From positions 124,001-188,000 of the forward strand of contig NZ_LDTE01000010.1 in NCBI RefSeq assembly GCF_001476905.1: a stretch of 64,000 nucleotides of DNA, written 5' to 3'. The position numbers were made by a program, and so were the translations under genes. Shown here piece by piece: positions 44,953 through 53,940 of the stretch (its first letter is position 1; each line of letters begins with the position of its first letter). The notes under the pieces are model-generated. The model had not been told where the DNA came from. It worked only from the letters and a program-made list of their open reading frames with translations, and searched no databases. This DNA is from Sphingomonas sanguinis (lineage in GTDB: Bacteria > Pseudomonadota > Alphaproteobacteria > Sphingomonadales > Sphingomonadaceae).

Positions 44953-47899
44953 ACCCCGCCGCCCGAGGCTCCATACCATTCCGGCGCATCGCGGGTTCGC
45001 CGATGCGCTGGTCGCCGGATTGATGCGGCGCACCGGGGGCGATCCGCTGACGCTGGCGCAGGGCATGATCCTGCTGCCGACCAATCGCGGTGTCCGCGCG
45101 GTGACCGAGGCGTTCGTGCGCGCGAGCGGCGGCGGCCTGATCCTGCCGCGCATGGTGGCGCTGGGCGATCCTGAACTGGGTGAAGCGGCCGGCTCCGCGC
45201 TCGATCCCGCCGATGCCGAAGCCCCGCCGCCACCCGCCATCGCGCCGTCGGCGCGCCGGATGATCCTGGCGCGGCTCGTCGAGCAGGAGCGGCAGCGGGC
45301 GGGCCAGCCGGTGACGGCGGCGGAGGCCGTCAGGCTGGCGGGCGATCTGGCGCGCACGCTGGACCAGATGCTGGTCGAGGAGGTCGATCCGGCGGAACTG
45401 GCCCAGCTCGACCTGGGTCCCGAGCTGACCGAGCATTGGCAGTCGGCATTGGCGACCTTTTCGGTGGTGCTCGACCGCTGGCCCGCCGTGCTGGCGAAGA
45501 TGGGGCGGATCGACGCGGCGAGGCGGCGAACCCTGTTGCTCGACCGGGTTGCCGCGCGGTGGCGCGAGGCCCAGCCCGCCGGGTTCGTCTGTGCGGCGGG
45601 TGTCACCGATACCGCGCCTGCGGTCGCGCGGCTGCTGCGCTGCGTGTCGGAGATGCCGGGCGGATCGGTGGTGTTCGCCGGGCTGGACCTGACCATGCCC
45701 GACGAAGAGTGGGATTCGCTGGGCCCGCACAAGCCCGATCCCCAGACGGGTCGCACCCGCCGGTCGGTCGAGACCCATCCGCAATATGCGTTGAAGCTGC
45801 TGCTCGACCGGATGAGCGTCGCGCGGGGCGAGGTGACGGTCTGGCGCGGTGGCGGCGATTATGATGCAGGCTCTGCGCGCGGACGGGCCATCGCCAACGC
45901 CATGGCCCCGGCAGATTTTACCGGCAAATGGACCGATCTGCCTGCCGAAGACCGGCGGCTGTCGGGCGTCTCCACCATCGAACTCGCCACCCCGGCGGAA
46001 GAGGCGCAGGCCATCGCGCTGGCGCTACGCGAGGCGGTCGAGGAGCCGGGTCGTACCGCCGCGCTCGTCACCCCCGACCGCGCGCTGGCGCGGCGGGTGG
46101 CGGCTCATTGTCGGCGCTGGAACATCCTGATCGACGATACGGCCGGGCGGCCTTTGTCGATCCTGTTGCCGGGCACCTTCCTGCTGCAACTGGCCGAAGC
46201 GGCGGCACAGCATTTCGCGCCCCTGCCGCTGCTGGCGCTCCTCAAGCATCCGCTGATCCGGGGGGAGATGGATCGGGTCGAGTGGCTCGACGGCGTCCGC
46301 GCGCTCGATCGGGCGCTGCGGGGGCCGCGCCCTGCGCCGGGGCTGGACGGCATCGCCGCGCATGTCGCCGACAAGCCGCCCGCGTCCGCCTTCTGGGCCA
46401 AGGCGGCGCCGATGCTGGAGGCGGTGGGCCGGACCTTTGGCGATGGGCCGCAATCGTTGCGTGGGCTGCTCGCCTGTCTGCGCGAGTGTGGGCAGACGTT
46501 GTGCGGCGATGCGCTATGGACCGGCCCGGCAGGACGCGCGGCGGCCGAGTTTTTGGCGGCTTATGAGGAACAGGCCGATCATGGCCCCGCGCGGGTCGAC
46601 CCGGCCGAACTGCCAGGCCTGCTGCGCAGCCTGTTCGACGAGATCGCCATCCGCGCCATCCCGCGTGAAGGCCAGCATCCGCGCCTCGCCATATACGGCC
46701 CGATCGAGGCGCGTCTCCAGACCGCCGACCTGATGATCGCAAGCGGCCTGAACGAGGGTGTCTGGCCGGGCCGACCCGCGCCCGATCCGTGGCTGGCGCC
46801 GCGTATCCGTTCGCTCTTGGGGCTGGTCGGGCTGGAGCAGCGGATCGGCATCGCCGCGCACGATCTGGCGCAGGCGATGGGGGCACCCCGCGCGATCCTG
46901 ACCCGCGCCCGCCGCGATGCCAGCGGGCCGACCCTGGCCTCGCGTTTCTGGCTGCGGCTTCAGGCGATGGCGGGCGATCGGTTCGAGGCGCATCCGAGCT
47001 TGGCTGCTTGGGCGGTCGAGCTTGATCGCCCGGAGGATTACGCTCCGGTCGACCGGCCCGCGCCCAAGCCGCCCGCCGCGCTTCGCCCCACCACCATTTC
47101 AGTGACCGAGGTGGACCGGCTGAAGGCCGATCCTTATGCCTTCTATGCGCGCCGCGTGTTGCGCCTGTCGCCTCTCGATCCGGTCGATGCCGATCCCAGT
47201 GCGGCGTGGCGCGGAACCGCCGTCCACGACGTCCTGGAGATGTGGTGGAAGGAGGATCGCTGTGACGTCGAGGCGCTTCGCCCCCGCGCGCTGGCGATGC
47301 TGCGCGACCAGAATACCCATCCGATGATGCGTGCGCTGTGGCAGCCCCGGCTGATCGAGGCGATCGACTGGATCGCCGCCGAGGTCGCCGCCAAGGCGGG
47401 CGAGGGACGCCATGTCCTGAGCGCCGAGGGCAAGGGCGAGGCGAAGCTCGCGGGCGTCACGCTGACCGGCCGGTTCGACCGGATCGACAGGGCGGCGGAC
47501 GGATCGCTGGTGGTGATCGACTATAAGACCGGCAAGCCACCCTCGACCACGGCGGTGCGCGAGGGGTTCAGCCTGCAGCTCGGCCTGCTCGGCCTGATCG
47601 CCGAGCGGGGCGGGTTCCAGGGCGTGACGGGCAAGGCGGGCGGCTTTGAATATTGGTCGCTGGGGCGCGGGCGCGAGGGGCTGGGCTATATCGCGACGCC
47701 GGTCGATCCCGATGGTAAGCGCGAGCGGATACGGACCGACGAGTTCGTCGCCATCGCGGCGGCGAACTTTGCCGAGGCGGCGGGCCAGTGGCTGACGGGC
47801 GACGCGCCCTTCACCGCCAAGCTGGTGCCCGAATATGCGCCCTATGCGGAATATGACCAGCTGATGCGGCGGGATGAATGGTATGGCCGTGATCGGTGA
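44945..47899 (+). CDS. addB: Double-strand break repair protein AddB
   Basis: Subunit of the AddAB helicase-nuclease, which resects double-strand ends for recombination, the counterpart of RecBCD. The 984-residue protein has an inactivated helicase-like body and a C-terminal RecB-type nuclease domain. GTAVHDVLE precedes the metal-binding GRFDRIDR and VVIDYKTGKPP, with the catalytic Asp and Lys of the D-Y-K motif. Its Walker-like N-terminal motif (LLPTNRGVRAV) is degenerate, as in the alphaproteobacterial branch. The ATG overlaps the murU stop by eight bases, and addA begins 48 bases downstream. Confidence 0.94.
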   Translation: MAEPRRPRLHTIPAHRGFADALVAGLMRRTGGDPLTLAQGMILLPTNRGVRAVTEAFVRASGGGLILPRMVALGDPELGEAAGSALDPADAEAPPPPAIAPSARRMILARLVEQERQRAGQPVTAAEAVRLAGDLARTLDQMLVEEVDPAELAQLDLGPELTEHWQSALATFSVVLDRWPAVLAKMGRIDAARRRTLLLDRVAARWREAQPAGFVCAAGVTDTAPAVARLLRCVSEMPGGSVVFAGLDLTMPDEEWDSLGPHKPDPQTGRTRRSVETHPQYALKLLLDRMSVARGEVTVWRGGGDYDAGSARGRAIANAMAPADFTGKWTDLPAEDRRLSGVSTIELATPAEEAQAIALALREAVEEPGRTAALVTPDRALARRVAAHCRRWNILIDDTAGRPLSILLPGTFLLQLAEAAAQHFAPLPLLALLKHPLIRGEMDRVEWLDGVRALDRALRGPRPAPGLDGIAAHVADKPPASAFWAKAAPMLEAVGRTFGDGPQSLRGLLACLRECGQTLCGDALWTGPAGRAAAEFLAAYEEQADHGPARVDPAELPGLLRSLFDEIAIRAIPREGQHPRLAIYGPIEARLQTADLMIASGLNEGVWPGRPAPDPWLAPRIRSLLGLVGLEQRIGIAAHDLAQAMGAPRAILTRARRDASGPTLASRFWLRLQAMAGDRFEAHPSLAAWAVELDRPEDYAPVDRPAPKPPAALRPTTISVTEVDRLKADPYAFYARRVLRLSPLDPVDADPSAAWRGTAVHDVLEMWWKEDRCDVEALRPRALAMLRDQNTHPMMRALWQPRLIEAIDWIAAEVAAKAGEGRHVLSAEGKGEAKLAGVTLTGRFDRIDRAADGSLVVIDYKTGKPPSTTAVREGFSLQLGLLGLIAERGGFQGVTGKAGGFEYWSLGRGREGLGYIATPVDPDGKRERIRTDEFVAIAAANFAEAAGQWLTGDAPFTAKLVPEYAPYAEYDQLMRRDEWYGRDR

Positions 47900-47947
47900 T
47901 CGTGCAGCGGTAGCGGACGGGGACTCCCGCCTGTGGAGCGTGGGCCA

Positions 47948-50900
47948 GTGAGCGCGCGTCCCATGGCCAATCTGCCGCCGCTGAAGGGCGCGCAGGCCGC
48001 CGCCAGCGACCCCAAAGCCCATGTCTGGCTGTCCGCCTCGGCGGGCACGGGCAAGACGCAGGTGCTGGCTGCCCGCGTGTTCCGCCTGCTGCTGGCGGGT
48101 GTCGCGCCTGAGGCGATCTTGTGCCTGACCTTCACCAAGGCGGGTGCGGCGGAGATGGCGCAGCGGATCAACGGCCGCCTCGCCGCCTGGGTGCGGATGC
48201 CCGAGACCGAGCTGTTCGCCGACCTCCGCGCGCTGGGTGAGACGGCGACCCCGGACTTGCGCGAGCGGGCGCGGACGCTGTTTGCCCGTGTGCTCGACGC
48301 GCCGGGCGGCGGATTGCGTATCCAGACCATTCACGGCTTCTGCCAGGGGCTGCTCGCGGCCTTCCCGGTCGAGGCGGGCCTTGCGCCGGGCTTCCGCCCG
48401 CTGGAGGCGCGCGAGGAGGCGGTGTTGGCACGCGAGGCATTGGCCCGGATGCTGGAAAACGCCGAGCGCGAGGGCCGGGTCGGCCCGGTCGAGACGGTCG
48501 GCGCGCTGTCGTTGCGGCTGGGCGAGGGCGGGGCGGAAGCCTTCCTCGCCGCCTGCGCCCGTGCGCCGGGCGCGCTGGAGGCGTTGCCAACCGGTATCCA
48601 GCCCTGGCTCCGCCGTGCGCTCGACCTGCCGTCGGGCGACATCGACGAGGCGATTGCCGAGGGTGTCGAGGATATCGACGAGGACGCGGTGGTCCGGCTG
48701 GCGGGGGCGAACCGCGCCTGGGGCACTGCGACCGGCGACAAGGCGGCGGCGGTGCTGGAGCGCTGGATCGCTAGCGACCGGGCGGGGCGGGTGGCTTCGC
48801 TCGAAGAACTGATGGGCACGGTCTTCACCGCGAAGGGCGAACCGCGCAAGGCGTCCAAGAAGCTGACCGACGCCGATCCCGATTACGAGGACATGGCGCG
48901 CGAATTGGGCGAGGCGTGTCGCCACCTCCTCGGCCTGGCGGCACGGGCGCGTCATGCCGATCTGCTCGCCGATGCGCTGACCGTAGGTCGTGACTATGCG
49001 CGCGCTTATACCCTGTCGAAGCGCGCCATCGGGGCGGTCGACTTCGACGACCTGATCCGCACCACCGTCGAGCTGCTGGAGCGGCCCGGCATCGGTGAAT
49101 GGGTCCGCTACAAGCTCGACCAGGTGACCGAGCATGTCCTGATCGACGAGGCGCAGGACACCAATGCGCATCAGTGGCGTATCGTCCGCGCGCTGGCGGA
49201 CGAGTTCTTTGTCGGGCGCGGGCTCTATGCGCCCTCGACACGGACGCTGTTCACGGTCGGCGATCACAAACAGGCGATCTTCGGCTTTCAGGGCACCGAC
49301 CCGATCAACTTCCAGGCGGCCGAGCTGCATTTTGCGCGGCGTGCGGGCGAGGTGGCGGGCGATGACGAATGGCCGCCCGAGGAGCGCGGGCTGCCGTTCA
49401 ACCAGCTGTCGCTGACCCATAGCTTCCGCTCGACCACGCCGATCTTGGAGTTCGTCGACGCCGCGATCGAGGCGCTGGGCGAACCCGGCATGGGGATGGT
49501 GGGCGAGGTCGAACGCCATGCCAGCGAGGTGAAGGGGCCGGGCCGCGTCACGCTCTGGCCGCCGGTCGTGGCGGGTGGCAGCGACGAGGATGAGGAAGGC
49601 TGGATCGACGACGCGGTGCGCAAGGTCGCGACCGACATCGCGCGCGCCGTCCGTCGCTGGCTGGACGATGGCGTGATGCTGGAGAGCAAGGGCCGCAGGC
49701 TCGAGCCGCAGGACATCATGATCCTGGTCAAGCGGCGCGGCGACCTCGCCTCGTTGATCGTCGCTCGGCTCTATGCCGAGGGGGTGCCGGTGGCGGGTGT
49801 CGACCGGCTGCGGCTGAATGCGCCGCTGGCGGTGCAGGACCTGCTGGCGACGGTGCGGTTCGCGCTCCAGCCCGAGGATGACCTGTCGCTGGCCTCGCTG
49901 CTCGTGTCGCCGCTGATCGGCTGGTCGCAGGATCGGTTGATGACGGCGGGGCACCGGGAGCGGGGCTCGCTCTGGGCGCATCTGACGCGGACCTTGCCGC
50001 CTGAGGATCTGGCGCCGCTCCGCCAGATGCTCGCGCGGGCCGATGTGTCGACGCCGTACCAGTTTCTGGAAGAGTTGTTGTCGGGGCCGCTCGACGGGCG
50101 GCGCAAGCTGATCCGGCGGCTGGGGACCGAGGCGCGCGATCCGATCGAGGAACTGCTCAACGCCGCGCTGACCTTCGAGAGCACGACGACGCCTTCGCTC
50201 CAGCGCTTCCTCGACTGGTTCGATCGCGGCGATGTCGAGATCGTGCGCGATCCGTCCGCGCCGCTGGACGCGGTGCGGGTGATGACCGCGCATGGGTCGA
50301 AGGGATTGCAGGCGCCGCTGGTCATCCTGGCCGACGCCACCGCCGATCCGACCGCGAGCCCACGTTCGATCCTGCGCTGGACGCCCGAACCGGGGGCCTT
50401 GCCGATCCCGGTCTTCCCGCCACGCGCCGACGAACGGGGCGGGCCGCTGGATGCGGTCGCCGCCGAGATCGCCGCGCGCGAGCTGGCCGAGCATTGGCGG
50501 CTGTTCTACGTCGCAGCGACGCGCGCGGAGGAACAGTTGGTGATCACCGGCGCGCTCGGCAAGCGGGCGGCGGGCGTGCCGCCGATGCACAGCTGGTACG
50601 CGACCTGTGCACGCGCGATGACCGCTTTGGGCGTGCCGGAGGTCGAGCCGGGCGACGGCCGGTCGCGGCTCTTCATTGGCAGCGCGCCGCAGGACCCGGT
50701 GGCGCCGCGCGCGACCAAAGCCGTGTCGACCCAGCGTGAAGTGATCGCACTGCCCGAATGGGTCCACGCGCCCGCGCCGCAGGAGTCGCGCCCGCCGCGT
50801 CCGCTCGCGCCATCGTCCCTGGGTGAGGATATGGTCGCCGATCCGCCCCCGACGCCCGCGATGCGCGCGGCCGCGGAGCGCGGACGGTTGATCCACTGCC

Positions 50901-51403
50901 TGCTCGAACGCCTGCCCCCGGTCGCAGCCGACCAGCGGCGCGGGGCGGCCGAGCGTTGGCTGATCCAGGCCGCAGGGGTCGAGGATGCCGCCCTGCGCGC
51001 GGATGTGACGGGGGCGGTGTTCGCGATCCTCGACGACCCGGCCTTTGCGCCGCTGTTCGGCCCGGATTCGCTGGCGGAGGCACCGATCGCGGCGACCCTC
51101 GCCAACGGCCTGGTCGTATCGGGCCGGGTCGACCGGTTGCTGATCGGGGCGGAGGAGATCCGGCTGATCGACTATAAGACCGGCCGACGCGCGCCCGGCG
51201 GGATCGATGACGTGCCGGTATTCCATCTGGCGCAAATGGCGGGCTATGCCGCCGCGCTGGAGGTCATCTTTCCGGGCCGGGCCGTGTCAGTCTCGCTGCT
51301 CTACACGGCGGGGCCGCGCCTGATCACCGTGCCGGACGCGGTACTGGCCGCTCACAAGCCGCGCTATCGCGACGGGGAGCAAAGCTTGGCCTTGGGTGGT
51401 TGA
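47948..51403 (+). CDS. addA: Double-strand break repair helicase-nuclease AddA
   Basis: Motor and nuclease subunit of AddAB. The 1151-residue UvrD-type helicase has SASAGTGKTQ (Walker A, about 29-38), LTFTKAGAAEM, AVDFDDLI, VLIDEAQDTN (Walker B), GDHKQAIFGFQG and LTHSFRSTTP, and ends with a RecB-like nuclease domain (GRVDRLLIGAEEIRLIDYKTGR). I start at GTG 47948, nine bases after GGAG. GTG 47933 and ATG 47963 are alternatives. The gene pairs with addB. trxA follows after 52 bases with its own ribosome site. Confidence 0.94.
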   Translation: MSARPMANLPPLKGAQAAASDPKAHVWLSASAGTGKTQVLAARVFRLLLAGVAPEAILCLTFTKAGAAEMAQRINGRLAAWVRMPETELFADLRALGETATPDLRERARTLFARVLDAPGGGLRIQTIHGFCQGLLAAFPVEAGLAPGFRPLEAREEAVLAREALARMLENAEREGRVGPVETVGALSLRLGEGGAEAFLAACARAPGALEALPTGIQPWLRRALDLPSGDIDEAIAEGVEDIDEDAVVRLAGANRAWGTATGDKAAAVLERWIASDRAGRVASLEELMGTVFTAKGEPRKASKKLTDADPDYEDMARELGEACRHLLGLAARARHADLLADALTVGRDYARAYTLSKRAIGAVDFDDLIRTTVELLERPGIGEWVRYKLDQVTEHVLIDEAQDTNAHQWRIVRALADEFFVGRGLYAPSTRTLFTVGDHKQAIFGFQGTDPINFQAAELHFARRAGEVAGDDEWPPEERGLPFNQLSLTHSFRSTTPILEFVDAAIEALGEPGMGMVGEVERHASEVKGPGRVTLWPPVVAGGSDEDEEGWIDDAVRKVATDIARAVRRWLDDGVMLESKGRRLEPQDIMILVKRRGDLASLIVARLYAEGVPVAGVDRLRLNAPLAVQDLLATVRFALQPEDDLSLASLLVSPLIGWSQDRLMTAGHRERGSLWAHLTRTLPPEDLAPLRQMLARADVSTPYQFLEELLSGPLDGRRKLIRRLGTEARDPIEELLNAALTFESTTTPSLQRFLDWFDRGDVEIVRDPSAPLDAVRVMTAHGSKGLQAPLVILADATADPTASPRSILRWTPEPGALPIPVFPPRADERGGPLDAVAAEIAARELAEHWRLFYVAATRAEEQLVITGALGKRAAGVPPMHSWYATCARAMTALGVPEVEPGDGRSRLFIGSAPQDPVAPRATKAVSTQREVIALPEWVHAPAPQESRPPRPLAPSSLGEDMVADPPPTPAMRAAAERGRLIHCLLERLPPVAADQRRGAAERWLIQAAGVEDAALRADVTGAVFAILDDPAFAPLFGPDSLAEAPIAATLANGLVVSGRVDRLLIGAEEIRLIDYKTGRRAPGGIDDVPVFHLAQMAGYAAALEVIFPGRAVSVSLLYTAGPRLITVPDAVLAAHKPRYRDGEQSLALGG

Positions 51404-51455
51404 GCCCTCGAACCCGGCGTCTTACATGGATCGCAATTCAAGGAGTGTAATAGAC

Positions 51456-51776
51456 ATGGCAACCAAGCAGATCACCGACGCCAGCTTCGAGGCGGACGTC
51501 CTGAACTCCGACAAGCCGGTGCTGGTCGATTTCTGGGCCGAGTGGTGTGGACCGTGCAAGATGATCGGCCCGTCGCTGGAAGAGCTGTCGGACGAACTGG
51601 GCGAGCAGGTGACGATCGCCAAGCTGAACATCGATGACAATCCCGACGCGCCCGGCCGTTACGGCGTGCGCGGCATTCCGACGATGATCCTGTTCAAGGG
51701 CGGCGCGGCCGCCGCGACCAAGGTCGGTGCCGAGCCCAAGGGCCGGATCAAGGCCTGGCTGGAAGGCGCGCTGTAA
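51456..51776 (+). CDS. trxA: Thioredoxin 1
   Basis: General disulfide reductant of the cytoplasm. The 106-residue protein has the redox-active WCGPC with Cys31 and Cys34, the buried Asp (VDFWAEWCGPC) and the cis-proline loop GIPTM. Start ATG 51456 (MATKQITDASFEADVL) has an AGGAG site 11 bases upstream. In-frame codons further upstream encode a non-conserved stretch overlapping addA. It closes the addAB block. Confidence 0.97.
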   Translation: MATKQITDASFEADVLNSDKPVLVDFWAEWCGPCKMIGPSLEELSDELGEQVTIAKLNIDDNPDAPGRYGVRGIPTMILFKGGAAAATKVGAEPKGRIKAWLEGAL

Positions 51777-51796
51777 GGTGTAGACGGTTTCGGGAC

Positions 51797-51952
51797 GGTC
51801 TCGGTGAGACACCATTCCCTCCCCTCGGTCCCCTCCCGCCTGCGGGAGGGGAGGAAGCAGGAAGACGGTTTATAGAGCCCGCGCGTGCCGCTTGGCACGC
51901 CCCTCCCGTAGACGGGAGGGGATGGGGGAGGGCAGGAGGTCTCACCGAGACC
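51797..51952. repeat. 156-bp palindromic element with 14-bp terminal inverted repeats
   Basis: The ends GGTCTCGGTGAGAC (51797-51810) and GTCTCACCGAGACC (51939-51952) are perfect inverted repeats. Inside are two more hairpins of CCTCCC/GGGAGG type, at about 51829-51856 and 51900-51920. The whole element is MITE-like, lies in the 239-base gap after trxA, and contains no reading frame of note. It differs in its ends from the 116-130-bp family but shares the core motif. Confidence 0.8.
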
Positions 51953-51978
51953 ATCGCTCGCGGCATTTCCCTTCCCAA

Positions 51979-52011
51979 AGCCCCTCCCAATTGCGGGAGG
52001 GGCTTTTTATT
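51979..52011 (+). terminator. Intrinsic terminator downstream of trxA
   Basis: AGCCCCTCCC pairs with GGGAGGGGCT around a six-base loop (AATTGC), followed by TTTTATT. A 10-bp stem with a T-rich tail is a good rho-independent terminator on the plus strand. Confidence 0.85.
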
Positions 52012-52015
52012 GAAT

Positions 52016-52627
52016 TCAACTCAGCGGGATCATCACCACGTCGCGAAACGGCGCGCGCTCCTGTAGCGAGGCATACCACCGCTCCATATTCGGTCGCGAG
52101 GGCCGCTCCACCGGCAGCTGGAACCACGTATTCGCATAGGCCGCGACCGGAATATCGCCGATCCCGAAACCATCGCCGGACAGCCACTCCTGCCGCCCCA
52201 GCACGTCGTCGAGGATCGCGGACAGCCCCGCCGCGCGCGCCACGCTTCGCTCGATCAGCGCGGCGTCACGCTTTTCGGGTGCGGTGCGCACCATTTGGAA
52301 GAAGATCGGCCGGATCGCATCCGCCCAGGTAAAGTTCCAGTCCATCCAGCGCTCCACCGACGCGCGCGCATGCGGGGCCACCGGATAGAAAGCCTCGCCG
52401 CCATGGCTCGCCGCCAGGTAACGCAGGATGCTGTTCGACTCCCACAGGACGAAGCCGTCATCTTCGATCGTGGGGATCAGCGCATTGGGGTTGAGCGCGC
52501 GGTATGCCTCATCCATGCCAAATGCGCCGCCCACATCGCGCCGGTCATAGGCCAGCCCCATCTCCTCGGCCAGCCACACGACCTTCTTGACGTTATGCGA
52601 GTTGAGGCGGCCCCAGATGGTCAGCAT
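52016..52627 (-). CDS. Glutathione S-transferase family protein
   Basis: A 203-residue cytoplasmic protein with the thioredoxin-like N-terminal domain (MLTIWGRLNSHNVKKVVWLAEEMGLAY), the glutathione-binding loops NPNALIPTIED (47-57) and ESNSILRYLA (64-73), and an all-helical C-terminal domain with WLSGDGFGIGDIPVAAY. The substrate is unknown. The serine in RLNSHN is at the usual catalytic position of the S-type family. It follows argJ by 5 bases on the same strand, so they may be cotranscribed. Confidence 0.92.
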   Translation of the reverse strand: MLTIWGRLNSHNVKKVVWLAEEMGLAYDRRDVGGAFGMDEAYRALNPNALIPTIEDDGFVLWESNSILRYLAASHGGEAFYPVAPHARASVERWMDWNFTWADAIRPIFFQMVRTAPEKRDAALIERSVARAAGLSAILDDVLGRQEWLSGDGFGIGDIPVAAYANTWFQLPVERPSRPNMERWYASLQERAPFRDVVMIPLS

Positions 52628-52632
52628 GCGCC

Positions 52633-53859
52633 TCAGCTCCGGTAATCGGCGTTGATCGAGATATAGCCGTGGGTCAGGTCACAGGTCCAAACCGTGGCGA
52701 CGCCTTCGCCGAGGCCCAGGTCGACGCCGACCGCGATCTCCTGTCCCTTCAGATGGTTGGCGACCGGGGCTTCGTCATAGCCTTCGACCGCGAGGCCGTC
52801 CTTCGCCACCAGCGTCTCGCCGAAGCGGATCGACAGCTTGTCGCGCTCGGCCGGTTCGCCTGCCTTGCCGACGGCCATGACGACACGGCCCCAATTGGCG
52901 TCTTCGCCCGCAATGGCGGTCTTCACCAGCGGCGAGTTGGCGATCGACAGGGCGATGCGGTGCGCCGAGCGGTCGCTCTCCGCGCCCTCGACCCGGATCT
53001 CGATCAGCTTGGTCGCGCCCTCGCCGTCGCGTACGACCAGCAGCGCAAGCTGGTGACACAGATCGGCCAGCGCCGCGCGGAAGGCATCCGCCCCGTCGCT
53101 CTCGTCATCGACCAGCGGCGCATTGCCCACCTTGCCCGTCGCGAAGGCCAGCACCGTGTCGCTGGTCGAGGTGTCGCCATCGACCGTGATGCACGAAAAG
53201 CTGCGGCCATTGGCGGCGCTCAGCGCGCGTTGCAGGAATTCGGGCGAGACGGCGGCGTCGGTGAAGATGAAGCCGAGCATCGTCGCCATGTCCGGCGCGA
53301 TCATGCCCGACCCCTTGATGATCCCGGCCAGAGTCACCGTGCGACCATCGACGACAGCGGTGGTCGTCGCGCCCTTGGCAAAGGTGTCGGTGGTCATGAT
53401 CGTCGCGGCGGCATCCTCCCAGCCGCACGGCTCGGCGGTGAAGGCGGCGTCCAGCCCCGCTTCGGCCTTGTCGATGGGGAGTGGAACTCCGATCACCCCG
53501 GTCGAGGCGACGAACACGTCGGAGGGCTGGCACCCGACCGAGGCGGCGGCGCGGGCGGCAATGGCTTCCACGGCGGCGCGGCCTCGATGGCCGGTAAAGG
53601 CGTTGGAGTTGCCCGCATTCACGACCAGCGCGCGCGCCTGGCCCAGGACCAGCGCCTGGCGACACCATTCCACCTCCGGGCTGGGGCATTTGCTGGTGGT
53701 CAGCACACCCGCGACACTGGTCCCCTCGGGCAGCGTGACGAAGGTGAGGTCGCAGCGATCCCAATTCTTGTACCGCGCCCGGGCGACGCGCAGCGTCACG
53801 CCGTCGATGGCGGGCAGGGCGGGGAAGGGCTGGGCGAGGGGCGAGGTGGCGGTGCTCAT
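52633..53859 (-). CDS. argJ: Bifunctional glutamate N-acetyltransferase/ornithine acetyltransferase ArgJ
   Basis: Transfers acetyl from N-acetylornithine to glutamate, recycling the acetyl group in arginine synthesis (bifunctional forms also use acetyl-CoA). The 408-residue precursor cuts itself between Ala192 and Thr193 in MATMLGF, exposing Thr193 as the nucleophile. NAGNSNAFTG, VDGDTSTSDT and GEDANWGR are family signatures. I start at ATG 53859 (MSTATSPLAQPF). A long in-frame upstream stretch belongs to the opposite-strand gene. It diverges from the TonB-C-like gene. Confidence 0.96.
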   Translation of the reverse strand: MSTATSPLAQPFPALPAIDGVTLRVARARYKNWDRCDLTFVTLPEGTSVAGVLTTSKCPSPEVEWCRQALVLGQARALVVNAGNSNAFTGHRGRAAVEAIAARAAASVGCQPSDVFVASTGVIGVPLPIDKAEAGLDAAFTAEPCGWEDAAATIMTTDTFAKGATTTAVVDGRTVTLAGIIKGSGMIAPDMATMLGFIFTDAAVSPEFLQRALSAANGRSFSCITVDGDTSTSDTVLAFATGKVGNAPLVDDESDGADAFRAALADLCHQLALLVVRDGEGATKLIEIRVEGAESDRSAHRIALSIANSPLVKTAIAGEDANWGRVVMAVGKAGEPAERDKLSIRFGETLVAKDGLAVEGYDEAPVANHLKGQEIAVGVDLGLGEGVATVWTCDLTHGYISINADYRS

Positions 53860-53940
53860 GGCCCTGTGCTTTGCCGCTTGCGCGCGCGGGCTGCAACGGG
53901 TGTGATAGGCCGTCGAGCGATTTTGGCTGGAGGAATCGAG

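Noticed and set aside
47099..51235. Very long open frame (1378 codons) on the minus strand across addB and addA
   Set aside because: It is the antisense shadow of two well-conserved genes. High third-position G+C removes stops in this frame. The translation is Arg/Gly/Gln/His-rich low-complexity sequence with no family motif.
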